DNA of 56,908 nt from a virus, in IMG/VR virus record IMGVR_UViG_3300022413_000013, positions 1 through 56,908 of that record. One strand, written 5' to 3'. Below, one piece after another: positions 1-8,728 of this stretch (position 1 is its first letter; each line of letters starts with the position of its first letter). Under the pieces are notes generated by a model that did no database searches, was not told the origin of the DNA, and worked only from the letters and a program-made list of their open reading frames with translations. The position numbers were made by a program, and so were the translations under genes.

Positions 1-126
1 ACGCAAGCGTGCAATAAGCGGTCGCCGTCGCTGATCCGGTTCCGGTTTCTACAACAAACGGCATTGTTTATTATGCGCCTTCTGTGTCCTGGCCTAGTAA
101 GACCTCGCGATCAAAATTAGGCCACG
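1..126. repeat. terminal direct repeat, left copy
   Basis: These 126 bases recur without a mismatch at 56769-56894. The copy carries the start codon region of the 56323-56832 head-tail gene and the stop of the next gene (71-580). Joining the two ends therefore restores a normal minus-strand gene order with a 6-base gap. The simplest reading is a circular assembly closed by an overlap, or a terminally redundant phage molecule. Confidence 0.95.
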
Positions 127-580
127 TTTCGTCAATGTCCGCCCGCGTCGCGTCGAGGCCGAATCGCTCGTTCAGCTCGGCAAGCTTCACGAGGCCGCGG
201 TGCGTCCACAACTCGTCGTCATAGGGATCAAGTCCGGCGAGGATGTCGCTTAAACCGTCCGTGCAAACTTCGGGCGCGTCATCCTCGCCAGAGTCGCCGC
301 CCGAGCCCCCCGAGCCCTCTAGAGCGACTTCGTTGTCGCCGGTCACCCACCCTGCCTTTTCCATCGCTGGCAACGACTTCTGATCGCACCAAGCGAGGCT
401 CCCGTCTTTGTAGATCGGGAAGAGGCAAGCCTTCGGCTCGACAACTAGCTCTTGAACTTGCTGGCCAGTGGGACTGACGGCACAGCGCCGCCACCCCTTG
501 GCCTCCATGGCGGCGAGCTGAAACAGCTCGCAATATCCGACCTTTCGGCCGTTCTCGATTGTTATCAGCTCGCCGGGCAT
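71..580 (-). CDS. head-module protein of unknown function
   Basis: This 169-aa protein starts at ATG 580, just downstream of the coat gene and before the head-tail connector gene that continues across the contig end. I do not recognise the family. It has two similar N-terminal segments (around residues 14-35 and 57-85, each with CELF/CLFP- and AME-K-GW-like elements), which suggests an internal duplication. An acidic Gly/Ser linker (about 88-102) leads to a C-terminal helical part. Its position between coat protein and connectors suggests a virion or head-completion role, which is inference from gene order only. Confidence 0.75.
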   Translation of the reverse strand: MPGELITIENGRKVGYCELFQLAAMEAKGWRRCAVSPTGQQVQELVVEPKACLFPIYKDGSLAWCDQKSLPAMEKAGWVTGDNEVALEGSGGSGGDSGEDDAPEVCTDGLSDILAGLDPYDDELWTHRGLVKLAELNERFGLDATRADIDETWPNFDREVLLGQDTEGA

Positions 581-584
581 GGTC

Positions 585-1733
585 TTAGGCCTTCAGGATT
601 TGACCGCCGAGACGGCCGTCGACCATCTTGGCGCCGACCAGCACGTCGAGGCTGATCACGTCAGACTTAAGATTGCGGTCGTAGTCCCACACGACACGGA
701 TGGAGAGGCCGCGGTCGCTGATCGTGGCCGCTTCGGCGCCGCGGGGAAGTGCCAAGGGAACCGACGCAAAGGCGAAGGCGCGGGGATGGAAGGCCGCCCC
801 GTGCATCTCCCAAGTGTCGTCGGTCTCGTACGGTGTGATAACCGTCGAGTCGGCCACGGCTTCGCGAAGCGGTTCTTTGAACGTGATCGTGCCGGCGCCG
901 GCTCCATCCATGGTCGCGTTCGCCGCCACGACAACGCCGCCATAACCGGCGATGTTGATGATATCGTTCAGCAGATAGGTTGCGGCGTTGCCGAACGACG
1001 CCACAACCATCGACGTCGCGCCTTTGGCGAGCGCACCGTTGACCGTTCCGGACTCACCCGTTGCGCCAGTCGTGTGGGTCGAGCTGTCGACGTTCTGATC
1101 CATGAACGTGTCGATACCGAGGAGCCGACCGACCGAGGCATCGCGAAGCGCCTGAGTCGAGCCTGCCTTGTCCGCCTCGACGAAGCTGTCGACGCCGAGA
1201 AGCGACTGTTCATACTCGGTCGAAGCGATCTGGACTCGCCCGCTCATCGGGATCTTGAGATCGTTCATGCCCTTGCGCACAGACGCCATGTCGGCGATTG
1301 AAGCCGGCAAGGCACCAACAGCAAGTTCTGAAGGCCCGAACACATTCGGAAGATCCTTCAGCTTAGTGAGCGCGTACGCGTCGACGGTCTCGGCAATCTG
1401 CAGAACGTTCGGCTCTAGAATCTGCTCCGAAAAGTCCTGCAGTTCGAGTGTCAAATCGGTCGACGTGAGCTTGATCGTCGCGTCGTAGTGCTTTTCGAGC
1501 ACCAGAGCGACGCCAGTCTCGGTCAAGTCCTGTGGGGTGACGCTCGAACCGTTGTACTCGCTAACGGTCGCATCGTCCCGACGGCGAATAGTGACGGTAT
1601 CGCCGACCTTTTCCTCGCCGCTGAAATTGCTGGTATAGCGACGGTCGAAAAGCTGTGTCGCCACCATGTTGGATTCGAGAAGCAACAGCGCCTCGCGGGC
1701 GATGATGCTGGGAGTCAAAAAGGTGTTGGGCAT
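585..1733 (-). CDS. major capsid protein, P22 coat (gp5) type
   Basis: This 382-aa protein builds the icosahedral shell. The N-terminus (residues about 1-20: NTFLTPSIIAREALLLLES) and the following segment on a VGDTVTIRRR core are typical of P22 gp5-like coat proteins, as is the central NDIINIAGYGGV region. It lies directly after the scaffold gene and before the connectors, the usual coat position. I chose ATG 1733; an in-frame GTG lies four codons upstream at 1745, and neither has a strong ribosome site. Assembly would depend on the scaffold encoded at 1848-2651. Confidence 0.93.
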   Translation of the reverse strand: MPNTFLTPSIIAREALLLLESNMVATQLFDRRYTSNFSGEEKVGDTVTIRRRDDATVSEYNGSSVTPQDLTETGVALVLEKHYDATIKLTSTDLTLELQDFSEQILEPNVLQIAETVDAYALTKLKDLPNVFGPSELAVGALPASIADMASVRKGMNDLKIPMSGRVQIASTEYEQSLLGVDSFVEADKAGSTQALRDASVGRLLGIDTFMDQNVDSSTHTTGATGESGTVNGALAKGATSMVVASFGNAATYLLNDIINIAGYGGVVVAANATMDGAGAGTITFKEPLREAVADSTVITPYETDDTWEMHGAAFHPRAFAFASVPLALPRGAEAATISDRGLSIRVVWDYDRNLKSDVISLDVLVGAKMVDGRLGGQILKA

Positions 1734-1820
1734 TGATCCGCTCACACGATGCGCGGGCGTGATCGGCCCGCTGGTTAGGTCTCTGCTCTCATGTCCACGC
1801 GCCTCCTGGTTTGTGGGGTT

Positions 1821-1836
1821 GCCGACTCCTGTCGGC
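1821..1836. other. stem-loop between coat and scaffold genes
   Basis: GCCGAC and GTCGGC form a perfect 6-bp stem with a 4-base loop in the 114-base gap between the scaffold stop and the coat start. No T-run follows on the minus strand. It is therefore more likely an mRNA processing or stabilising hairpin ahead of the coat gene than a terminator. It might help set the coat to scaffold ratio, but that is inference. Confidence 0.4.
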
Positions 1837-1847
1837 GGGAAACTGTG

Positions 1848-2651
1848 TTAGGCCGCGCCCTTCTTTTGTTCCGCGCGGACCTTGCGAAATTCGGCCATGT
1901 CCATTTTGCCCATTGCCTCGACCTTGCGATCGGGGTTGCTCGGCAATCCGGCATTACCGAGGCCGGCGGGCTGGGAACCAGGCCACCAAAGGCGGTATTC
2001 TGGAACTTCCCGCTTTTCCTCTAGCCACTCGGTCAAAGGCTTAGGCGTCTTGCCATCCTTGCCGTAAACGATGCCACCCTCTTTATCGCGAATGACGTGT
2101 TGACCGAGTTCGGCATCAAATTGGAACTGACGCTCTGCAAGCATCCTCGCGTGCTCGCGTGCGCCTGGGTCGCTGATCTCGGCGGCGTCGCACGCCTGGC
2201 CGATGTCCCGATCGAGGACAACGCCGTGAAGCTGAGACTGTACCGCCTGCAGCGCCTTTTCGCGTTCGGTCAACACCTCGTCTCGCGCCGAGAGCTGCTT
2301 CTCATAATCGGCTTTCATGGCGCCCGACCGCTTCTCGTACCATTCCTCGTAGTTGCCGCTGGCCAAGAGCTTGCCGACCTCGTCGTTTTCGAGACTGGCG
2401 CGCATCTTCACAAGCGCCTCGATCCCCTCGTCGCCGCCGAGCTTTGCCACCTGTTCGGCCAAAGCGTCGGCTTGCTTCTTCGCCTCGGTCTTTTCTTTCT
2501 TCAATTCCGCGTTGGTCGCCTTCAGCCCTGCAACGGCTTCCTCGACGGCTTTGGCGATTTGGTCTTTGATGTCATCGCCCCCACCGCCGCCGCCGCCATC
2601 GTCCGGCGCCCGCACAAACGGAAGGTCTTGATTCATGTTCCCTAGAAGCAT
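1848..2651 (-). CDS. scaffolding protein
   Basis: This 267-aa protein is highly charged and mostly helical. A Gly-rich segment (residues 19-25) is followed by a long coiled coil (about 28-150, many K/E/A/Q heptads) and a basic C-terminal end, the usual coat-binding feature of scaffolds. It lies immediately upstream of the coat gene, the canonical place for a scaffold. ATG 2651 is preceded by an AGGAGAGAGAG ribosome site; an in-frame ATG five codons later (2636) also has GGGAAC before it. Confidence 0.88.
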   Translation of the reverse strand: MLLGNMNQDLPFVRAPDDGGGGGGGDDIKDQIAKAVEEAVAGLKATNAELKKEKTEAKKQADALAEQVAKLGGDEGIEALVKMRASLENDEVGKLLASGNYEEWYEKRSGAMKADYEKQLSARDEVLTEREKALQAVQSQLHGVVLDRDIGQACDAAEISDPGAREHARMLAERQFQFDAELGQHVIRDKEGGIVYGKDGKTPKPLTEWLEEKREVPEYRLWWPGSQPAGLGNAGLPSNPDRKVEAMGKMDMAEFRKVRAEQKKGAA

Positions 2652-2789
2652 TGAATAACTCTCTCTCCTGAGAAGTAGCGCCTGCTACGTGTTTTGATGT
2701 ATATGGCAAAGTATTGCTTCATGCAATTCTTGGGGAATGCGAGAATTATTGTTTAACTTCAACTAATTATCTTTAATAGGAAAGGTGTC

Positions 2790-3125
2790 GTGAAGCGAAA
2801 AGCAGCAGTCGACTTAACGACCGATAGCGAGGTCTATCGACCCATAGGATTTATCAGGGTTTTTGAGATCGGAGAATTTACCGTCGTCTCGCGAATCGGC
2901 ATCGATTTCGAAAAGGCCGCCGAGGGCGCCCATCATGATAAAATTTACGCGGTCTTAACCGAAACCTATCTCTACCCCATGGGCATGATTGCGAAGACCG
3001 AGAAGGCCGGCGGGACTTTGGAGGCCGCCGTCGATGCGCTAAAAGCGCTCACACAGGACAACGCCGAAGACTTTCTCGCTTCGGTGATCGAATGGATGAA
3101 AATGACGCCTGGAATTTGGGATTAG
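2790..3125 (+). CDS. lone plus-strand gene inside the head operon, function unknown
   Basis: This 111-aa protein starts at GTG 2790 with AGGAAAGG upstream. It is the only plus-strand gene within the minus-strand head operon, and an AT-rich 110-base leader (2665-2785) precedes it, which is the pattern of a moron gene with its own promoter. The sequence looks globular, with alternating beta segments and a helical end, and has no motif I know. Its last 77 bases overlap the 3' end of the Ntn-hydrolase-like gene on the other strand. Base use is more AT-rich upstream than in the neighbours. Confidence 0.7.
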   Translation: MKRKAAVDLTTDSEVYRPIGFIRVFEIGEFTVVSRIGIDFEKAAEGAHHDKIYAVLTETYLYPMGMIAKTEKAGGTLEAAVDALKALTQDNAEDFLASVIEWMKMTPGIWD

Positions 3126-3546
3126 AGTTCAGGCTCAAGACCTTAACAGGCCCGCCGCACTCGTGATCGAGCTTTGCGGTGATCTCAACGGCCTCGATCG
3201 CACTCGCGCCGGCCATCATGGCGGCGATGGCCGTATTTTGCCCCGATCCGATCGCCGCGCCGTAGTGTGTGCGGATCTCGATCGGCACGTGCGAGGAGTC
3301 GAACTCGAACACGCGGCCGTCGGGTCGCAAAACTATCCCATGAAAGGCTTGCCAGTCTGGGCGAATTCGCGACCCTTTCATCCATCGGGCAAATTGCTGA
3401 CACGCTGAAACGCTCCCGGCCGCCCCGAAGATCCAGCCCCGATGTTCGTAAATCTTGTCGATTTCTCCATAGGAGATCTGGTAGCCGGTACAGTTGACTT
3501 CGGAGTCGGCCGCGACCACGCCGTCGCGAATGGCGATGACGGTCAT
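3049..3546 (-). CDS. Ntn-hydrolase (proteasome beta/HslV-like) protein
   Basis: This 165-aa protein starts at ATG 3546 with Met-Thr-Val-Ile-Ala-Ile followed by RDGVVAADSE. Removal of Met would expose an N-terminal Thr, as in HslV and proteasome beta subunits, where Thr1 is the nucleophile. The KIYEHRGWIFGAAGS segment matches the next conserved strand and loop of that family. Known: phage and prophage proteins of this type exist, usually without defined substrates. Inference: its place between minor head protein and scaffold makes it a candidate prohead protease. The last 25 residues or so, which overlap gene 2790-3125, look non-conserved. Confidence 0.75.
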   Translation of the reverse strand: MTVIAIRDGVVAADSEVNCTGYQISYGEIDKIYEHRGWIFGAAGSVSACQQFARWMKGSRIRPDWQAFHGIVLRPDGRVFEFDSSHVPIEIRTHYGAAIGSGQNTAIAAMMAGASAIEAVEITAKLDHECGGPVKVLSLNSNPKFQASFSSIRSPKRESLRRCPV

Positions 3547-3809
3547 TCGCGAAAGACCGAGAAAGCGCAATCGTCGTCTGGGTCATCGGCAATCAAGACT
3601 GTCATCCCGAAGACGCAAAGCGGATGACTTTCGATGTCGACCTCGCCGTTTTCGAGTCGTTGAACGAGGTCGCGATAGCGCATCACTTCCGCGGCCATGA
3701 TGGCCAGGCTTAGCTTATTCTCTTTCGTGGTCCGCAGTCGGTTCGGCGCCTGGCCGGTTTCGAGGGTGAAGCCGCGCCGAGCGGCGGTTAGATGTTTGAT
3801 GTCGAACAT
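3543..3809 (-). CDS. small head-operon protein, unknown
   Basis: This 88-aa protein starts at ATG 3809, and its end overlaps the next start by ATGA, so the two genes are probably translationally coupled. It has a basic N-terminal half and an acidic C-terminal half ending in a DDPDDDCAF stretch. I do not recognise the family. Its position in the head operon suggests a minor virion or assembly role, which cannot be shown from sequence. Confidence 0.65.
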   Translation of the reverse strand: MFDIKHLTAARRGFTLETGQAPNRLRTTKENKLSLAIMAAEVMRYRDLVQRLENGEVDIESHPLCVFGMTVLIADDPDDDCAFSVFRE

Positions 3810-3817
3810 GCGTACAA

Positions 3818-5065
3818 TCAGACCCCCGCCTTATCGAAAACCCCAGGATGCAAACCGCGTAGCTCGTCGAGCGTCAGCTCGTCGCCGTTGATGTCGATGA
3901 ACTGGTCGAGGTGTATCTCGCCTTTGCGGAACAGCTTGCCTTTGGTCTTGCCGAGAACATCATCTTGGAATCCTACCGGCTGTTTGCGCAACCATGTATC
4001 GTAGTCTTCGGACGCCGGAACCGATCCAATATTCTCCTTTTGCCACTTGGCGCGCTCGTCGGCGATCCTGGCGCGCCGCTCTTTTTCCGTGAGGTTTGAC
4101 CATTCGGCGCCGGCCTTGTCCCTGGCTTGCGCCCTGAAGTCCATCTCGCGGACTCGTCGGTTGCGCTTGTCGCGGACGAACGGCCGGTCGCCGATCAAGT
4201 CCTCGCCGATATAGGCGACGAGGACAGAGCGGCAAGAAACATGCGCGGGCGGCGACGCCAGAGGCGGTTTAAGCCGAGGTAGCGAAACCGTGGGCGGAAG
4301 TGGCCTATCGAGGCTTACCGGCCTTACGTGGCCATCCCTGCCCCGGCAAACGGGCGTTGTGCGGCCGTCGAGGGTCGCATTCCATACCAAGCCCTCGACA
4401 GCATCCCCGAAACGGTCCCAAACGCGGTTACGAACGGCGTTCGAGATGCCATTGACCCCCGTGCGAACGATCGCTTCCGCCTGGCGCCTGGTCGCCGATA
4501 GAACGCCGTCGCGGAACTGTCCGCGCCTGGTGCCGGCGACCCGCCGGACGATGTCCGGTATCGACTGGCCTTCGAGCACGCCGATTCTGATCTGTTCGAG
4601 CAAGCGGCGCTGATCAGCCTCGCGAAGGGATCCGAACCACTCGCCGAGGGTGCGGCCGTTAAAAGGTTGCGTGCTGACGATCCCCTCGACCACGCCGGGC
4701 GGAACCTTTGGAATGTCGATCGCGATCGGTATAGAACGGTCGAGAACTTTGATCTCGAACTCGCCTTCTATCTTGCCGAAATCGACCATTTCCGGACTAA
4801 CGCCCTTTTCTAGCGCCCGCAAAGCGCGCTCGCGCTCGCGCCGGATCTCGGTAAGTAACCCCTTGAGCCGCCGGACGTTCCGGCTATCTCGCGGGTCGCC
4901 GCCGGCTCTTAGAAGCTTCTTCAATTCCTCGCGCAACAGTCGAACGACGTCGCGGTCGGCCGCTTCGAGAAGTTCTAACGCCTGGTTCGCCTGTCGCTTG
5001 GCTACGCGCCGGATGTGGACTTGATGCCTTAGCGTGGCGTCGCGGATATCATCATTGGCGGGCAT
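3818..5065 (-). CDS. minor head protein, SPP1 gp7 / Mu gpF type
   Basis: This 415-aa protein has a helical N-terminal half (residues 1-150) and then a segment RRQAEAIVRTGVNGISNAVR. The signature WNATLDGRTTPVCRGRDG follows at about residues 224-241, with PPAHVSCRS about 40 residues later. That Thr-Arg-Cys...His-Cys pattern defines the gp7/gpF head morphogenesis domain, which acts in head assembly and DNA ejection. It follows the portal directly, the normal order. The C-terminal third (FRAQARDKAGAEWSNL onward) may be an extra domain. Confidence 0.88.
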   Translation of the reverse strand: MPANDDIRDATLRHQVHIRRVAKRQANQALELLEAADRDVVRLLREELKKLLRAGGDPRDSRNVRRLKGLLTEIRRERERALRALEKGVSPEMVDFGKIEGEFEIKVLDRSIPIAIDIPKVPPGVVEGIVSTQPFNGRTLGEWFGSLREADQRRLLEQIRIGVLEGQSIPDIVRRVAGTRRGQFRDGVLSATRRQAEAIVRTGVNGISNAVRNRVWDRFGDAVEGLVWNATLDGRTTPVCRGRDGHVRPVSLDRPLPPTVSLPRLKPPLASPPAHVSCRSVLVAYIGEDLIGDRPFVRDKRNRRVREMDFRAQARDKAGAEWSNLTEKERRARIADERAKWQKENIGSVPASEDYDTWLRKQPVGFQDDVLGKTKGKLFRKGEIHLDQFIDINGDELTLDELRGLHPGVFDKAGV

Positions 5066-5275
5066 TCATGCCGCCGGCTTGGAAGGGCGGCCAGGCCGAC
5101 CAGTCCGCACGCCGGACCGAGCCGACTTCGGCTTTTTCTTTTCCGGCGCCGCCGTCGATACAACGCCTGGACCGAGCGACCGCCTCAAGTTCTGCGTGAA
5201 CCGTTTGCGCGGGTCGTCAACCGTCGGCATCATGCTTGCGCGAAGCTTGTTGAAGAAATTGTTAGGTCGTTTCAT
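5066..5275 (-). CDS. small basic protein after portal, unknown
   Basis: This 69-aa protein has a strongly basic C-terminal half (PEKKKPKSARSGVRTGRPGR) that resembles an AT-hook or nucleic-acid-binding tail. The start ATG 5275 overlaps the portal stop by 14 bases, which suggests coupled translation. I do not recognise a family. A DNA-binding or head-interior role is possible but unproven. Confidence 0.65.
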   Translation of the reverse strand: MKRPNNFFNKLRASMMPTVDDPRKRFTQNLRRSLGPGVVSTAAPEKKKPKSARSGVRTGRPGRPSKPAA

Positions 5276-6758
5276 CGTCGCCTTCCTCGTCGTCCGGCTC
5301 GTCTTCGGGCTCGTCGTCGATCGGCGTTACCGGGTTGCGCTGGATTTCGTCCATCCGCTCTTCTTCGATCTCGTCGAGTTCTTCCTCGTACTCGCGGTCG
5401 GTGAGCTTTCTGAGCTTGGCGAGCCTGTGAATCGAGCGCCAAGAGAGCGGGCCTCCCTTGAGCTTGGAGTCGACCAGCTTGTCGAAGTCTTGCGGGTCCA
5501 TCGGCGGTTCCGCGAAGTCGAGGTTCGGCTTGAACTCGACTTTCTCGACCGCGTCCTCGCCGAGGCCCCTTGATCGCGCGAGACCGCGAAGCGCTTCCTC
5601 GAACTGAGCGCCGGCATTGATCACCAGTGACTTTGTGGTGACCTGCTTGACCATCTGGCGGCGCTTGACAGCCTCGCCGCTTTCCGGCCCGCCGTCGCTT
5701 TCTCGAAGCCTCCCGCCTTCCTCTTGAAAGCGCTGATACTCGTCTTCGATCGCCTGGCGCAAAAGCGGAATGCCGAGCCCGTCGATGTCCAACAGCTCGG
5801 CGCGGGCTTCGGGATTCGAGAAATGCCAAATGCTGTCGCCGCCGATCGATTCCGGCACGTCGTCGTCGTCGACGCCATAAATCACCGGCTGCGGGTCAGT
5901 CTTGACGTAAAGACTGCGATTATAGTCGGCGGTTTTCCGGTAGATATTGTAGGCGCGCTTGACCATGGGCATGATTGGAATAGGCCCATAGTCGAAGCCC
6001 TCGCCGGCCGCGTTGATGACATCGATCGGAATTTTCAGAAAGTTTCGGCCGAAATGGACCGGGATCATCCAGCCCTCGGCGTCGGTCTTCGGTAAGGGAA
6101 CGATCGTCGGCTTTGCGCTTTCCTTGTGCACCCAAAGCCGAATGCGATAGATACCGTCGACGAGACGCAGCTCGCGATAATAGGTGACATCCTTGACCGC
6201 GAACCCGTCTTCTTCGATCAGCTCCGATTGCGTTTCACGCAAAACGACGAGAGTCGGCGCGGCGCCTTCGCGCTTTGGCTTCAACAACCAATTGATCATG
6301 GCTTCGGCGGGATAGGTGCAGAAGCGCAAGACGTCGTCGCGGCCGACGTCGTGCAATAGGTGGACTCGGCCGGTCGCTGAGACTTCACGAGTCATGCGCT
6401 CCCAAAGCGTCGCCAAGGGCTCGCCGTCGGGCGTGGCGTCCTCGATCAAATATTCGAGCTGCTTTGGCAACTTTACATCGGCCGGCTTTTCATGAATTAG
6501 GCCTTGGATACCGTCGAGCGTCGGGCCGACGATTTCGGGGAACTCGGCGAAACCGAGATAGAATGAATATCGGTCGTCGCCGACTGGCTTTCCGTTTCCG
6601 TCCGTGACGCCGCGCCCGGTCCTGTCCATGCCCGGCGGCCTCGGCAAATACTGCGTGTTTTTGGCCTTGACCCGGTCTTCGCCTTCGAGCGCGTCGCGAA
6701 CGCGTTCCCAGGCCGCGAGGCGAGCCTCGAACTTGACGTGTTGAGTATTTACAGGCAT
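5262..6758 (-). CDS. portal protein, DUF4055 type
   Basis: This 498-aa protein forms the dodecameric gate for DNA entry and exit at the head vertex. The YLPRPPGMD motif near residue 38, the FPEIVGPTLDGIQGLIHEKP segment (about 73-93), GRVHLLHDVGR and the YNRSLYVKTDPQPVIYG region match DUF4055 portals, which have the usual portal length. The C-terminus is very acidic (EPEDEPDDEEGDDE). It starts one base after the terminase large subunit stop and is followed by the minor head protein. Confidence 0.93.
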   Translation of the reverse strand: MPVNTQHVKFEARLAAWERVRDALEGEDRVKAKNTQYLPRPPGMDRTGRGVTDGNGKPVGDDRYSFYLGFAEFPEIVGPTLDGIQGLIHEKPADVKLPKQLEYLIEDATPDGEPLATLWERMTREVSATGRVHLLHDVGRDDVLRFCTYPAEAMINWLLKPKREGAAPTLVVLRETQSELIEEDGFAVKDVTYYRELRLVDGIYRIRLWVHKESAKPTIVPLPKTDAEGWMIPVHFGRNFLKIPIDVINAAGEGFDYGPIPIMPMVKRAYNIYRKTADYNRSLYVKTDPQPVIYGVDDDDVPESIGGDSIWHFSNPEARAELLDIDGLGIPLLRQAIEDEYQRFQEEGGRLRESDGGPESGEAVKRRQMVKQVTTKSLVINAGAQFEEALRGLARSRGLGEDAVEKVEFKPNLDFAEPPMDPQDFDKLVDSKLKGGPLSWRSIHRLAKLRKLTDREYEEELDEIEEERMDEIQRNPVTPIDDEPEDEPDDEEGDDETT

Positions 6759-8303
6759 CTACCGCCCCCGAATAGATTTCGCCCGCGCCGTTTGCTTAAC
6801 TTTAAATAAACGATAGCGAGATTCATCATAAACGTGGTCCTCGGCGTCTTTATCGATGTCGTCCAAATCCTTATCAGATCTTGCCAAGACTGGAACTGTT
6901 CTTTTGAACTGCTCACAAATACTAAAAATAAATAAGCCTGGCTTTTCCCGTTGCTTTGGGTTTTTGTTAGCGTCGAACGGCGCCGCCTCAAAGAGCAACG
7001 TTCGCATGCGTTGCGCGCCGTTCTTCCGGCTGTCCTTCCCCTTGCTCGCGCGCAACCATGACACGCCCTCTTTGCGCATGTCGGCCGCGATCGTGTGCGA
7101 CTGGCCTTGGCCGGTACTGTCGCCGAAGATCTGGCTATCGGCCGGACCCGGAAAGATCTTCCGCTTGCCGAAATACAGCATTTCGCGCTTTTTGATCCCC
7201 TTGGCGATCTCGGTCGCCGGCAAGTTCAGCCCTTCGTTGGGCTTGTTGTTCCAGCCGTACCACTCGGCGACCCTGAAGACGTCGCCGCGTATCGTTTCCA
7301 GTTTCTTCCCGTTTTTGAGCTTGACGGTCTCGCCGTTGCTTTCCGCCCACCAGCCCACTGAAAACGGGCGAGATCCGCCCCAATCGAACGAACGATCGAT
7401 CCGCCAGTTATCCGGGATGTCGAAGGGCTCGACGACGTGGACGCTGGGTCGCCAGAGATCATCGAACATCCCGCCCGCGACGATGTCCCAAGAGCCGTCG
7501 ATCCACGCTTTCAGCATTTCCGGGTTAGCCGCCGAGGCGGCGATACGGTCGACGTAATCAGGGTCCGCCGTCAACAAGACCTTGTTTTCGCTAAGCGAAC
7601 TATGTATTGCCACCCTCGGCGGTTCGGGCTTGCCTCGATGGTCCATCGAGTCCCTGACGATAGGCCCGAGGCGCGAACCGCCAGCTATCGGCAGTCGAAA
7701 GCGAAACTTCACCCAATTGTGGCCGACGCCATAGGGGTTTGTCGTCGCCCGGATCTTCTTAGGGATTCCGACGATCGGCGAGCGGCAACACGAAAACATG
7801 CTGATGTAGCAATCTGGCGTCGGCCAGGTCGTCAGCTCTTCCCAGGCAATCCAGGGGTACGCGTGGCCGTGATATGACCAGTAGTCGCGCGGTTTAATGA
7901 ACTGTCGGAAATAGAGCTTTTCGCCGGTCGGCCACTCCCAAAACGACTTGGCGCGATTGTAGCTGGCTTTCGGAAAGCACGTCGAGAACAGCGACTCCGA
8001 CTTCCCGATGATGTCTTCGAGTTCGGGATAGGTGCGACGGAAGAGAACGCCGCGCCAGGCGCGCCCCCAGCCCTTGCCGACGTGCTGAGCGAAGTCGTTA
8101 AGAAGCGTCTCGGTCTTGCCGCCGCCGCGGTTACCCTCGAGAAGGCACTCGAAGACCGGGCAACGAAGGAACGCCTCTTGACTGCCTGCCTGTGCCGCCC
8201 AATGCGGTTGGATATCCGGCTGATCGTCCTCGACTAGGAAAGGCTTTAGGCCCGTTGGCGTCGAGCGCCATTCAAGCGCTTGTGTGCTGTGCATGCCATT
8301 CAT
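6759..8303 (-). CDS. terL: terminase large subunit
   Basis: This 514-aa ATPase-nuclease packages DNA into the prohead. Visible motifs are Walker A GNRGGGKT (57-64), Walker B WIAWEE (151-156), the coupling motif TTNPYG (187-192), and RNase-H-fold nuclease acids at DWGGS (307-311), D389/D395 and DH (489-490). The start overlaps the end of terS by 32 bases (ATG 8303; ATG 8294 is an alternative). The packaging strategy (pac or cos) cannot be read from the protein alone. Confidence 0.96.
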   Translation of the reverse strand: MNGMHSTQALEWRSTPTGLKPFLVEDDQPDIQPHWAAQAGSQEAFLRCPVFECLLEGNRGGGKTETLLNDFAQHVGKGWGRAWRGVLFRRTYPELEDIIGKSESLFSTCFPKASYNRAKSFWEWPTGEKLYFRQFIKPRDYWSYHGHAYPWIAWEELTTWPTPDCYISMFSCCRSPIVGIPKKIRATTNPYGVGHNWVKFRFRLPIAGGSRLGPIVRDSMDHRGKPEPPRVAIHSSLSENKVLLTADPDYVDRIAASAANPEMLKAWIDGSWDIVAGGMFDDLWRPSVHVVEPFDIPDNWRIDRSFDWGGSRPFSVGWWAESNGETVKLKNGKKLETIRGDVFRVAEWYGWNNKPNEGLNLPATEIAKGIKKREMLYFGKRKIFPGPADSQIFGDSTGQGQSHTIAADMRKEGVSWLRASKGKDSRKNGAQRMRTLLFEAAPFDANKNPKQREKPGLFIFSICEQFKRTVPVLARSDKDLDDIDKDAEDHVYDESRYRLFKVKQTARAKSIRGR

Positions 8304-8718
8304 CGTCGTCGGTCGCAGCGACCGGAACGGCGATCACACCGAAGCGGTGGTCGACCTCGACGGGGTTTTCTTTGAACATGTCGCCGCCGTTGCACTTCAG
8401 CCAATAGATTGAGCCTGTGCAGCTCTTGCCGAACAAGTTTTGCTCATGTGCAGCGGCGATTTTCATTCGCGCCTTTTTTATAATATGGGAATATTCCGGG
8501 TTATCCTCGTAATCCTTGAACGTCGAGTAGTCGGAAAAGTCGAGGTAAACGGACAAGCCGGTAAGAGCGGGCGGCAAGGCGTCGAGCCTCGTCTTAGTCG
8601 GCTTCAAGCTGTTGAAGTATGCGGTGACCTTCTTCTGAAGCGCTGCAGGGGTTGTGTACTTCAGCTTTCGACCCGAGTTCTTTTTCTGGTCTTTAGGTCT
8701 ATGTTTGGTCCTGGCCAA
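8272..8718 (-). CDS. terS: terminase small subunit
   Basis: This 148-aa protein recognises DNA for packaging. The segment DFSDYSTFKDYEDNPEYS and the following helices up to GKSCTGSIYWLKCN match the P22 gp3-like DNA-packaging family. The only reasonable start is TTG 8718, preceded by a weak GGATAA ribosome site. It is the first gene of the long minus-strand morphogenesis operon, downstream of the promoter proposed at 8755-8782. The basic N-terminus fits DNA binding. Confidence 0.9.
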   Translation of the reverse strand: MARTKHRPKDQKKNSGRKLKYTTPAALQKKVTAYFNSLKPTKTRLDALPPALTGLSVYLDFSDYSTFKDYEDNPEYSHIIKKARMKIAAAHEQNLFGKSCTGSIYWLKCNGGDMFKENPVEVDHRFGVIAVPVAATDDDEWHAQHTSA

Positions 8719-8728
8719 TTATTATTAT

